A stretch of DNA of 9,259 bases from Gemmatimonadota bacterium. GTDB lineage: Bacteria; Gemmatimonadota; Gemmatimonadetes; Gemmatimonadales; Gemmatimonadaceae. Shown piece by piece: positions 1 through 8,300 of the stretch (position 1 is the first letter of the stretch; each line of letters begins with the position of its first letter). The stretch lies in contig JAEUJK010000271.1 in assembly GCA_016794735.1 (NCBI GenBank), positions 1 through 9,259 of the forward strand, given 5' to 3'. Below the pieces are notes generated by a model. The model was given only the letters and a program-made list of their open reading frames with translations. It was not told the DNA's origin and made no database searches. Made by a program: the position numbers and the translations under genes.

Positions 1-3000
1 CGGGCCGCGACGATCTACCGCGAAGGGAGCGCCCGCGACGACCTCACGCGCGTCCTGATCCACCTGGCCACGTTGTACGTGGACCTGCGGCGCTGGACCG
101 CCGCTGAACACGCACTCGCCGACCTGCACGCCCGCACGGGCGCCGGTGCGGGTGGCGAGCCGGCGACGGTCGCGCGACTGGAGCTGGTGCGGGCGCAGAT
201 GGCCATCGACCGGTCCAACGCGGCGCGTGCGCGGATGTCGGCGGAGCGCGCGCTGGACCAGGCTCGTCGTGCGGACGACCCCGTGTTGCTGGCCGAGGCG
301 GTCGCGATGAGTGCGCTGGTGGCCCGCGAGCTGGGCGACGTGTCGCGGGCACTGCAGCTCATCGAGGACGCGGAGCGCCTGGCACGCACGCACGACGACA
401 CGATGCTGGCGGGCGAGCTGGCGTGCGCCCGGGTCGAGGCGCTGGCGCGTCGCGACGACCATCGCGTGACGCTGCACGCACTCAACGGCGCCTACCGTGC
501 CCTGGTGCGCTTGTTAGGCGAACCCGGCCCGATCGATCGCGCGCGGCGGCTGCGCCGGCTCGAGGCGGAGTTCGTGCAGGTCACCCGGCGTTGGGCGCAG
601 CGCTTCGAGGGGCTGGATCATGACACGGCGGGCCACGTGGATCGCGTGGCCGACCTGACGTGCGAGATTGCGCGCCGCATGGGCGTGGATCCGGCGTCGT
701 TGCTGGGATACCGCGTGGGCGCGTACCTGCACGACCTGGGCAAGACCGCGGTACCGCCCGGGATCCTCAACAAGCGTGGCCGCCTGACGCCCGAGGAGTG
801 GGCCGCGGTGAAGCGGCATCCGGTGGCCGGCGCCGAGTTGCTCGTCGGGACCGACTTGCCGTGGGAAGTGCGGCCGATCGTCGAGGGGCACCACGAGTGC
901 TGGGACGGCTCGGGATATCCGCACGGTCGCGCCGGCGAGGAGATCCCGCTTGCGGCACGCATCACCTGCGTCGCGGATGTGTACGACGCGCTCATCACGC
1001 GCCGGCCGTTCAAGCACGCGTTAGGCAGCGACGAGGCGATCGAGGTGATGCGCCGGGACGTGGGCCGCCAGTTCGACCCGGCCGTGTTCCGCGTGTTCGA
1101 GGACGTGTTGCGCGAGGGGATCGCGATTCCCGGGGTGACCTCGCCGGCGTCGGTGCGGCCGGAGATCACGACCGAGGATGAACTCGTCGACGACCCGCTG
1201 ACCGGTGTGGTGGAGTTTGCCTCGTGGGGCCGCCGCGCGGCCACGATGCTCGCTGCCCGCCGGTCCGCCGCGAACGACGCGTGCCTGCTGCTGATCGACG
1301 TCGACGACTTTGCGCGCGTCAACACGACGTACGGCCGGTTGCAGGGCGACGACGTGTTGTGGGCCGTCGCGAAGGTGTTGCAGCGCGGGTTGCGCGCGGG
1401 TGACCTCATCGGGCGGCGTAGTGGCGACGAGTTTGTCGTGCTGCTGCCGGAGACGTCGCTCGAGGTGACCCTCGAGGTGGCCGAGCGGCTGCGCGCGGGC
1501 GTGGCCGAGTTGCGGTGTGCGCGCCGTTCGGCCCCGGACGAGGCACTCTCCGTGACGGTGAGCATCGCCGTGGCGCATGCACCGACGGACGGGGAGACGG
1601 TGGCCGCGCTGCTCGCGGGGGCCGATCGCGCACACTTCGCCGCATCGCGCACGGGGAGCAACCAGGTCATCGGCGTGGTGGCCCCGGAACCGAGTCGTGG
1701 CGCGGCCGCCCTCGACTTCTCGGCGTTCACCGGGCGCGAGGACGAGTTGCGGCAGGTGGCGTCGTACCTGGACCAGGCGGTGGGCGGCGAACCGCGCGCG
1801 GTCACCATCAGCGGCGAGGCTGGCGTCGGCAAGACCGCGTTTGTCCGCCAGCTGGCGGCCGAGGTGCGCCTGCGTTCCGCCTGGATGGTGACGGGCCAGG
1901 CGACCGGCGACGGCGTGGCCGGGGCCCTCGCGCCTTGGGCGGGCGCCATCACCAAGCTGGTGGAACTCGGCGGCACCGGCGACCGGGCCTGGCTCGCGCT
2001 GCCGCACTGGCTCCCGGGGGTCTTCCCGCAACACGACCCGACCGCGACCGAACCGTCGCTGCCGCAGATCCAGCAGGAGATCGTGGCCTTTGTGCGTCGC
2101 GCCACGCGGACGCAGCCGCTGGTGCTCGTGCTCGAGGACATGCACCTCGCACCGGCTGGGAGCTGGGCCGTGCTCGACGCCCTCGTGAGTGGCGTGGACG
2201 ACGAGCGGCTCCTGGTGCTCACGACGATGCGTCCCGAGGTGCAGCCGGGGGCCGTGGAGTGGCGTCGGCGCGTCCACCAGCATCCGCGCCATGCCAGCGT
2301 GACGCTGCGTCGCTTTGGGCTCGACGACGTGCGGCGCTGGATCCGCGCGGTCTTCCACGACGCCGCGCCGGGCGACGACGTCGCACGATGGGCGTTCGAG
2401 CTGTCGGAGGGGATCCCGCGGCTCGTGCTGCACCTGCTGCGCGCCGGTTGTGAGGACGGCACGATCTGGTACGGTGGCACCCGATGGGAGTGGCAGCCAC
2501 CTGCTGACGGCACGCCGTCGAGCGGGGTCGGCTTTGTCCTCGAGCGCCGGCTGGAACGCGTGAATGCATCCACCCGCACGATGCTCGCCACGGCGGCCCT
2601 GCTCCAGCCGGACCTGACCATTGAGCTGCTCGTGTCCGTGCTCGGGATCCCGGAGGGCGAGGCACGCCGCGCCCTCGACGACGCGATCGGGGCGAGTGTC
2701 CTGGTGCCGGTGACGGCGCCCGGCACGGCGACGACCTACGACTTCACGCACCCGCACCTGCGCGACGCGTGCCTGCGCGGCACACCGGAGCGCCAGCGGC
2801 AACACGTCCACGACGTGGCGGCGCGTGTGCTGGAGCTGCGGGCCCCGACCAGCGTGCCGACCATCGCCGCGCACTACCACGCGGCCGGCAACGACGCGGC
2901 GGCCTTCGACTACGCGTCGCGTGCTGCGGAACGCGGCATGGCACACGGGGCGCACGACCTGGCGTTGTCGGCCCTGCAGGTGGCGCAACGGTATGCGGCC

Positions 3001-4221
3001 TCGAGCGAGGAGCTTGCCACCCTGCGCGTGCGGCACGCGGAGATCGCCGTCGCCGCTGGCCAGTACGGCACGGCGGCCTCGTTATGCGATCTCGCGTTGG
3101 AGTGGCTGGACCGCCAGCCGACCAACGCGGTGACGATGCGTGGGCGCGTGGTGCGCGAGTGGGTGCAGTGGCGCCGTGGTCGTGGCGCGTCGCGGGCCGC
3201 CGAGGGATTCCGTGGCCTGGTGGACGAGGCCGCGCGCGTGGCACCAGACACGGTTGCACCGGCCGCACTCGCCGGCGCCGAGGTGGCGATCGCACGCGCG
3301 GCGTGGCCCGAGGCCATGGCCCTCGCGCGGCGCGCCACCGATGCGGCGATGGGCAACGACACCGTGCTGGCGACCGCGGCCCTGCGCCACGGCGAGGGTG
3401 AATACGCCGAGCGCCCGGGGGCCGGGCTCACGCGGTTGCGCGAGGCCGCGACCCGCAGCGAACGCACCGGCGACCTGGGGCTGCGGGCGCTCGCCGCGCT
3501 GACGCTGGGCAGTGCCCTGGATCGCGACGCCATCTCGGCGGAGTCGGAAGCCCTGCTGACGCAGGCGCTCGAACACGCGCGGAGCGCGCACGACGCGGCG
3601 CTCACGGCCGCGATCTCGCGCGCGTTAGGCATGCACCGTGGCCGGCAGGGCGCCGCGGTGGAATCCCGGCAGTGGTTCGGCGACGCCGAGCGGCTGTTCA
3701 CCACGCTCGAGGACGAACCGGGCCGGGTCATCACGCTGCTGCAGGGTGCGCGCCTCCTGCGCGACCAGGGGGAGCGCGATGACGCCTACCGACAGTTTGC
3801 TGGCGTGGCACGCCGGGCCCGCGAGATCGACCTGGCCTGGGTGGAGCTGGCGGCCCTCGCGGGCGCGGCCCTGTCCAACGGGGGCGCGGCAAGCGAGGAA
3901 GGGCAGGAACGCTGGCACCGCGCGAGCCAGCTCATCAGTGAGGCGCGCCCCGATTGGTGGTTCCCGGGCCGCGAACTGGTGGATGCCTTTGCGGTCCAGG
4001 TCGCCCTGGTCGGTGGGCAGTCGGGCGCCGCGTTCGACCTGTTCCTCCGGGCACGCCGAAGGTCGGAGGAGCTCGATCCCTGGGCCGCAGCGTGGCTGGT
4101 GGCGGAGTGTGCGCCACGACTCGAGGCGGCGGGGGTGCGTTCGCTGGTGACGACACGTCGCGATGCCGCCGAGCAGGCCCGCCGGCGCGGATTTGCGCTG
4201 CTGGGCGAGTCGCTGAACTGA
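1..4221 (+). CDS. HD-GYP / degenerate GGDEF / AAA (STAND) ATPase / TPR signalling protein, 5' end outside window
   Basis: The frame is open from base 1, so the real start is upstream; the TTG at 73 is only the first start-like codon. The region at 1-580 is helical and TPR-like. HD-GYP (about 600-1125) keeps DxxTxxHxxRV (616-648), LHDLGK (727-744), KRHP (811-822), HHECWDGSGYP (889-921) and ADVYDAL (973-993), so c-di-GMP phosphodiesterase activity is likely. A GGDEF domain (about 1180-1677) follows, with SGDEF at 1420-1434 and an RxxD I-site at 1393-1404. The ATPase module (about 1720-2450) has TGREDEL, a P-loop GEAGVGKT (1813-1836), Walker B LVLVLEDMH (2119-2145) and an SEGIP motif, as in MalT/LAL STAND proteins. 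A winged-helix-like segment (2560-2800, including FTHPHLRDACL) and a long TPR-like solenoid run to the TGA at 4219. There is no C-terminal LuxR helix-turn-helix and no obvious membrane segment, so a cytoplasmic c-di-GMP/ATP-responsive scaffold is inferred. Domain calls are firm; the cellular role is unknown. Confidence 0.93.
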   Translation, partial: RAATIYREGSARDDLTRVLIHLATLYVDLRRWTAAEHALADLHARTGAGAGGEPATVARLELVRAQMAIDRSNAARARMSAERALDQARRADDPVLLAEAVAMSALVARELGDVSRALQLIEDAERLARTHDDTMLAGELACARVEALARRDDHRVTLHALNGAYRALVRLLGEPGPIDRARRLRRLEAEFVQVTRRWAQRFEGLDHDTAGHVDRVADLTCEIARRMGVDPASLLGYRVGAYLHDLGKTAVPPGILNKRGRLTPEEWAAVKRHPVAGAELLVGTDLPWEVRPIVEGHHECWDGSGYPHGRAGEEIPLAARITCVADVYDALITRRPFKHALGSDEAIEVMRRDVGRQFDPAVFRVFEDVLREGIAIPGVTSPASVRPEITTEDELVDDPLTGVVEFASWGRRAATMLAARRSAANDACLLLIDVDDFARVNTTYGRLQGDDVLWAVAKVLQRGLRAGDLIGRRSGDEFVVLLPETSLEVTLEVAERLRAGVAELRCARRSAPDEALSVTVSIAVAHAPTDGETVAALLAGADRAHFAASRTGSNQVIGVVAPEPSRGAAALDFSAFTGREDELRQVASYLDQAVGGEPRAVTISGEAGVGKTAFVRQLAAEVRLRSAWMVTGQATGDGVAGALAPWAGAITKLVELGGTGDRAWLALPHWLPGVFPQHDPTATEPSLPQIQQEIVAFVRRATRTQPLVLVLEDMHLAPAGSWAVLDALVSGVDDERLLVLTTMRPEVQPGAVEWRRRVHQHPRHASVTLRRFGLDDVRRWIRAVFHDAAPGDDVARWAFELSEGIPRLVLHLLRAGCEDGTIWYGGTRWEWQPPADGTPSSGVGFVLERRLERVNASTRTMLATAALLQPDLTIELLVSVLGIPEGEARRALDDAIGASVLVPVTAPGTATTYDFTHPHLRDACLRGTPERQRQHVHDVAARVLELRAPTSVPTIAAHYHAAGNDAAAFDYASRAAERGMAHGAHDLALSALQVAQRYAASSEELATLRVRHAEIAVAAGQYGTAASLCDLALEWLDRQPTNAVTMRGRVVREWVQWRRGRGASRAAEGFRGLVDEAARVAPDTVAPAALAGAEVAIARAAWPEAMALARRATDAAMGNDTVLATAALRHGEGEYAERPGAGLTRLREAATRSERTGDLGLRALAALTLGSALDRDAISAESEALLTQALEHARSAHDAALTAAISRALGMHRGRQGAAVESRQWFGDAERLFTTLEDEPGRVITLLQGARLLRDQGERDDAYRQFAGVARRAREIDLAWVELAALAGAALSNGGAASEEGQERWHRASQLISEARPDWWFPGRELVDAFAVQVALVGGQSGAAFDLFLRARRRSEELDPWAAAWLVAECAPRLEAAGVRSLVTTRRDAAEQARRRGFALLGESLN
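600..1125 (+). other. HD-GYP phosphodiesterase domain (inside the first gene)
   Basis: All signature elements of the HD-GYP family are visible in order: the N-terminal D/T/H/RV motif, the HD pair (730-735) followed by Gly-Lys, the Lys-Arg-His-Pro histidine (817), the HH pair (889-894) and the DGSGYP loop (904-921), then the VADVYDAL helix (970-993) and the QFDP segment. No metal-ligand position looks mutated, so the domain is expected to hydrolyse c-di-GMP to pGpG/GMP. Activity is inferred from conservation, not shown. Confidence 0.93.
1180..1677 (+). other. Degenerate GGDEF domain with intact I-site (inside the first gene)
   Basis: The domain opens with DPLTG (1192-1206) and has the metal-binding Asp of DVDDF (1297), the Asn of the VN pair (1321) and the GD pair (1345-1350). 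The signature is SGDEF (1420-1434) rather than GGDEF, and RAGD (1393-1404) lies exactly five residues before it, the I-site spacing known from PleD. Three positions that contact phosphate in PleD (Lys332, Lys442, Arg446, numbering from memory) appear as Ala (1312), Ser (1645) and Ser (1657). Cyclase activity is therefore doubtful, while GTP or c-di-GMP binding remains possible. Confidence 0.85.
1720..2450 (+). other. AAA/STAND-type ATPase module (inside the first gene)
   Basis: An FTGREDEL entry motif (1726-1749) is followed by the P-loop GEAGVGKT (1813-1836), the hydrophobic Walker B strand LVLVLED (2119-2139) with a following Met-His, and an ELSEGIPRLVLHLL segment near 2400-2438 that matches the SEGNP-like motif after the helical lid of LAL ATPases. 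These proteins use nucleotide exchange as an on/off switch. The winged-helix and TPR-like parts that normally follow this module are present downstream. Confidence 0.88.
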
Positions 4222-4324
4222 CGGGGCGCGTCCCGCGTCGGTGGCCCTTCATCGAACTATCATCTTCTCCCGTATTCCGCCGCTGGTCCGGGGGCTTCAA
4301 GTTGCCCACGTGATTCCGCGTTGG
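4222..4324 (+). promoter_or_regulatory. Short intergenic gap, possible promoter for the cupredoxin-like gene
   Basis: About 100 bases separate the first stop codon from the chosen ATG. The stretch 4249-4278 is locally AT-richer than its surroundings and holds a TATCAT at 4258-4263 that could serve as a -10 element, but no good -35 is seen at the right distance. There is no convincing terminator; the GGGG/TCCC pairing just after 4222 is too short. Readthrough from the first gene remains possible. Confidence 0.2.
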
Positions 4325-5185
4325 ATGGGTCCCGCCGCGTTTCGCGCGTTGCTCATGGTTGGCCTCCTGGTGCCGCTCTCGCTCGCGGCACAGCCGCGGC
4401 GCACGCGTCCGATTCGTCCCGGCCCGATCCCCGGTGGCGAGATCGTGATCGAGTCGACGGACAGTGGATGCGAGGCCCCGGACCAGGTCGACGCCGGACT
4501 GGTGAACGTTCGCCTGTTCAACCGCGGGAGCGCGCTGCGCCACGTGGAGTTCATTCGCCGCGAGCGGCTGACGCCGCTTTCCGAAGTGCGCGAGCTGGTG
4601 CTCACCAACGATCGCAACGTGCCGTGGCTGCGCGCGCTTGGGGGCCCCGCGCCCGCGGCGCCGGGCGGCGTTTCGTCGGCCACGTTGATCCTCGAGCGCG
4701 GGAACTACGTGTTGTCGTGCGTCTTTGCCGGCACACCCAGCCTGCGCCAGCCGTTCCCTGATGGGATCGTGAAGGAGCTCACTGTGACCGCCGGCGTGGG
4801 TCCGATGCGCCCGGCCACACTCCCGGCCGCGGAACTGTCGATGCGGTTGTTCGAGTGGAATTTCGTGGTGGACGGTCTGCTCTTCGCTGGGCGCCGCACG
4901 ATCAGGGTGGAAAACGCCGGCCGACTGGAGCACAACGTCTGGATCGCGCGGCTCCTGCCCGGACGCACACCCGAGCAAGCCGCGGCGTGGGTGAGCGACC
5001 CGCGCGGGGCGCCGCCATTCGAGGCCGTGGGAGGCACGACGGAGATCGAGGCGGACCGGGCGATCAACATCACCGTGGATTTCCTTCCCGGGGAGTACGT
5101 GTTGCTCTGCACGCTATACAACCCGCTCTCGCGCCGGACGCACATCGGGCACGGGATGATGAAGGCGGTGCGGGTCGTGAACTAG
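4325..5185 (+). CDS. Secreted tandem cupredoxin-like protein
   Basis: From the ATG at 4325 the protein is about 286 residues and starts with a Sec-type signal peptide (Arg at residue 7, a hydrophobic core, then LSLAAQ), so it should act outside the inner membrane. The rest looks like two beta-sandwich repeats. Repeat 1 has a strand with His (4541) and GNYVLSC (Cys 4718). Repeat 2 has VENAGRLEHNVWI (His 4931) and GEYVLLC (Cys 5108), then His 5141, His 5150 and Met 5156/5159. The second set follows the His...Cys...His...Met order of type 1 copper sites, but the loop after Cys is longer than usual. Repeat 1 lacks the distal His and Met. An upstream GTG (4310) or GTG (4241) could be the start, but the ATG places the signal peptide at the N-terminus. 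No Shine-Dalgarno is visible. The cupredoxin call is inference from pattern; copper binding is unproven. A redox or electron-transfer role would fit. Confidence 0.75.
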   Translation: MGPAAFRALLMVGLLVPLSLAAQPRRTRPIRPGPIPGGEIVIESTDSGCEAPDQVDAGLVNVRLFNRGSALRHVEFIRRERLTPLSEVRELVLTNDRNVPWLRALGGPAPAAPGGVSSATLILERGNYVLSCVFAGTPSLRQPFPDGIVKELTVTAGVGPMRPATLPAAELSMRLFEWNFVVDGLLFAGRRTIRVENAGRLEHNVWIARLLPGRTPEQAAAWVSDPRGAPPFEAVGGTTEIEADRAINITVDFLPGEYVLLCTLYNPLSRRTHIGHGMMKAVRVVN

Positions 5186-5218
5186 ACGGCAGACGGCAGG
5201 CGGAGGACGGAGAACGAC
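5184..5218 (+). repeat. Decaying 7-base tandem repeat overlapping the stop codon
   Basis: Two perfect AGACGGC units (5184-5190, 5191-5197) are followed by increasingly diverged heptamers AGGCGGA, GGACGGA and GAACGAC. The array begins within the TAG stop of the cupredoxin-like gene. It is a short tandem repeat of unknown role, most simply a slippage product. Confidence 0.6.
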
Positions 5219-5326
5219 AGCGGAAGGGCCATTGGACAGCATGGGGGCGTGACGGGTGCTGGCACCCGGGTGGTAGCAGCGGTGGTTGGCGCCTAGGTTC
5301 CCGGCAGCCTTCACCCAACCCCGTCC
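5219..5326 (+). promoter_or_regulatory. Intergenic region before the propeller gene
   Basis: A small hairpin, CGGGTG-CTGG-CACCCG (stem of 6 bases, 5253-5268), has no T-run after it and is weak as a terminator. TAGGTT at 5294-5299 could be a -10 element that would place the transcript start some 20 bases before the ATG, but the matching -35 position (TGGTAG, 5271-5276) is poor. No Shine-Dalgarno precedes the ATG at 5327; the sequence there is C-rich. Confidence 0.2.
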
Positions 5327-8300
5327 ATGCGACGACTCTTCCTGGCCGCACTCGCGGCGCCCCTCGCGCTCGGCGCGCAGGGATACGAATTCGACTCCCT
5401 CACCATTGCGGCGCTGCGCTGGCGGCAGGTCGGCCCGGCGAACACCAGCGGTCGCGTGGCAGACGTGGAAGGGATCCCGAGTCCTTCCAAGACCTTCTTT
5501 GTCGCCGCGGCCGCGGGCGGCATCTGGAAGACGACCAACAACGGGGTGACCTTCCGCCCGGTCTTCGACAACCAGCGCGTGATCTCCATGGGCGACCTGG
5601 CCATCGCCCCCAGTGACACGATGCAGGTGTGGGCCGGGACCGGCGAACCCAACTCCCGCAACTCGATCTCGCCGGGCGGCGGGGTCTACAAGTCCACGGA
5701 CGGCGGCCTCACCTGGACGCTGATGGGACTGGAGAAGACGCAGGCCGTCGGCCGCATCGTCGTCCACCCGACCAATCCCAACATCATCTACGTCGCCGCG
5801 TTAGGCGCCATCTGGAACGCCAACAAGGAACGCGGCCTCTACAAGACGGTCGACGGCGGGAAGAGCTGGGAGCTGGTGAAGTTCATCTCCGACAAGGCGG
5901 GGATGGTCGACGTCGCGCTGGACCCCTCGGACCCGAACGTCGTGTGGGCGGCGAGCTGGGAGCGCGTGCGTGGGCCGTATTTCCTGCAGTCGGGCGGCCC
6001 GGGCTCCGCGCTGTGGAAGTCCACGGACGGTGGCACCACCTGGACCGAGGTGAAGGGTGGCGGCTTCCCCGAGTCGACCAAGGGGCGCATCAGCATCGCC
6101 ATCTCGGCGTCCAACCCCAACGTGATCTACACGATGGTGGAGGCCGACACGATGCCGAACCCGGCGCCGAAGGTGGCCAAGGGGCAGCCCGCGCCGCCAA
6201 AGAAGCCGGCACAGACGCGCCCCTCCGGACTCTACCGCTCCGAAGACGGCGGCAAGACGTGGACGCGCACGAACAACGAGAACACGCGCCCGTTCTATTA
6301 CTCGCAGGTCCGCGTGCACCCGAAGAACCCGAACCGCGTCTACTGGTCGTCGACGCCGGTGAAGGTCTCCAATGACGGCGGGAAGACGGCGATGAATGCC
6401 ACCGTCGGCATCCACGTCGACCATCACGCCATGTGGATCGACCCCGTCGACCCGGATCGGATGGTCGTGGGCAACGACGGCGGCATTGGCATCTCGTACG
6501 ACCAGGGTGGGAGCTACCTCTTCCCCAACACCTTTGCGATCGCGCAGCCGTACAACGTGTCGTTCGACATGGCCGTGCCCTACAACATCTGTGTCGGGCT
6601 GCAGGACAATGGGTCGTGGTGCGGGCCGAGCCGGCGCAAGAGCGGCGTGATCACGAGCGCGATGTGGAAGGTGGTCGGTGGCGGTGACGGCTTCGTGACC
6701 CAGCAGGACCCCACCGACCCGAACATCGTCTACTCCGAGTCGCAGGGCGGCAACATCGGGCGCGTGAACATGGCGACCGGTGAACGCACCGGACTGGCCA
6801 AGCCCAACTGGCGCGCCACCTGGATGATGTGGGAAGACTCGATCATCGTCGCGCGCGGCGACACCATGGTGCCCGAGACGCCAGCGATGAAGAAGCGCAT
6901 CGCCGAGCTCAAGGCACGCCAGAAGGCCGACTCCGCGGGCCTCGACCTGCGCTGGAACTGGAACACGCCATTCATCATCTCGCCGCACAGCGCGTCCACG
7001 CTGTACATGGGTGCCAACCGCGTGATGAAGTCCACCAAGCGCGGCGACGAGATGTTCCCGATCTCGCCGGACCTCTCATACGCGGACACGATGAAGATCC
7101 GCGTGTCCACGCGCACGACGGGCGGCATCACCCCGGACAACACGGGCGCCGAGACCTACGGCACCATCGTGTCGCTCGCGGAGTCGCCGCTGCGCCCAGG
7201 GCTGCTGTACGCCGGGACCGACGACGGACGCGTCTGGAGCAGCCGGAACGACGGCGGCGCGTGGGAAGAACATTCGAGCCGCTTCCCCGGCCTGCCGGCC
7301 AACGCCTACGTCTCCGAGATCGAGCCGAGCCCGCACGACTCGTCAACGTTCTTCGTCACCTTCGATCATCACCGCGCCGGCGACTTCACGCCGTACGTCT
7401 ACATGACGCGCGATGGCGGCAAGACCTTCACGTCGATCGCGGCCAACCTCCCCACGGGCGGGCCGGACTTCGTGCACGTGATCAAGCAGGACCCGGTGAA
7501 CCCGAACCTGCTGTTCGTGGGAACCGACGTGGGCGCGTATGTCTCGGCCAACATGGGGCGGTCCTGGCAGAAGTTCATGACCGGGCTCCCGACGGTGCCG
7601 GTGAACGACCTCAAGATCCATCCCCGCGAGCGCGAGTTGATCGCGGCAACGCACGGGCGTGCCGCGTGGATCGTCGACATCGCGCCGCTGCAGCAGCTCA
7701 ATGCCACCGTGGCGGCTAACGACGTGCACCTGTTCGAGCCGCGTGTCGCCCAGCAGTGGGGCGAGCAGATCTACGAAGGCCAGGGCCCCGGCGGGGCCTC
7801 GTATGGCCACCTCTGGTACGCCCAGGCGGTGCCCGCCTACGGCGCCGACATCACCTTCCGCCTCACGACCCGCGGCAACGCGCCCACGCGCGTGGTCATC
7901 CAGGACGTCACCGGCGACACCCTGCGCACCCTCACCGGCCCGTCCGGACTTGGCACGCACAAGGTCGTTTGGGATTTCCGCGGCAAGGCGCCGGCGCCCC
8001 GGCCCCTGTCGCCGTCGCAGAAGCGCGACTCGGCGAATGCCACCAACCGTCGCAACTTCGTGTTCGATTCATTGGCGAAGAGCGGGATGGATTCCACCGC
8101 ATTGCGCAACTTCCGCCGCATGCTCGAGGGTGGGGACATGGCGCAGATGATGCAGGCTTTTGGCGGTGGACCGGGCGCTGGTGCCGGAGGCCCGATCCCG
8201 GCCAGCAGCTTCGACCGGTTCAATGCGCGACCGGGTGAGCAGGCGGCCGCGGCACGACCCGGTGGCGGCGGCGGCGGTGGTGCTGCCGCTGGTGCAGCTG

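Noticed and set aside
618..3036. Two very long antisense open frames (618-2726 and 1021-3036, minus)
   Set aside because: They lie opposite a gene with complete HD-GYP, GGDEF and ATPase motifs; their translations are Arg/Ala/Pro/Ser-rich with no recognisable domain, as expected for shadows in GC-rich DNA.
4241..4324. GTG at 4241 as start of the cupredoxin-like gene
   Set aside because: It would put about 28 extra residues before the signal peptide and include the AT-richer stretch that looks like a promoter; ATG 4325 (or GTG 4310) gives a normal N-terminal signal peptide.
3935..4978. Antisense 347-residue open frame spanning the first and second genes
   Set aside because: It crosses two real genes and their gap, is low in hydrophobic content and shows no domain pattern.
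5253..5268. Hairpin CGGGTG-CTGG-CACCCG as a terminator of the cupredoxin-like gene
   Set aside because: The stem is only 6 bp, there is no following T-run, and such short stems are common by chance at this GC content.
5253..5280. TGGCAC at 5260 as half of a sigma-54 promoter
   Set aside because: No TTGC-type -12 element follows at the required spacing.
5801..6988. Antisense 395-residue open frame opposite the propeller
   Set aside because: The plus strand encodes clear Asp-box motifs throughout; the antisense product is Val/Arg/His/Asp-rich shadow sequence.
5690..7429. Repeated AAGTCCACGGACGG-like sequences as a DNA repeat or CRISPR-like array
   Set aside because: They are unevenly spaced and encode the Asp-box motif of propeller blades; the similarity is due to protein repeats.
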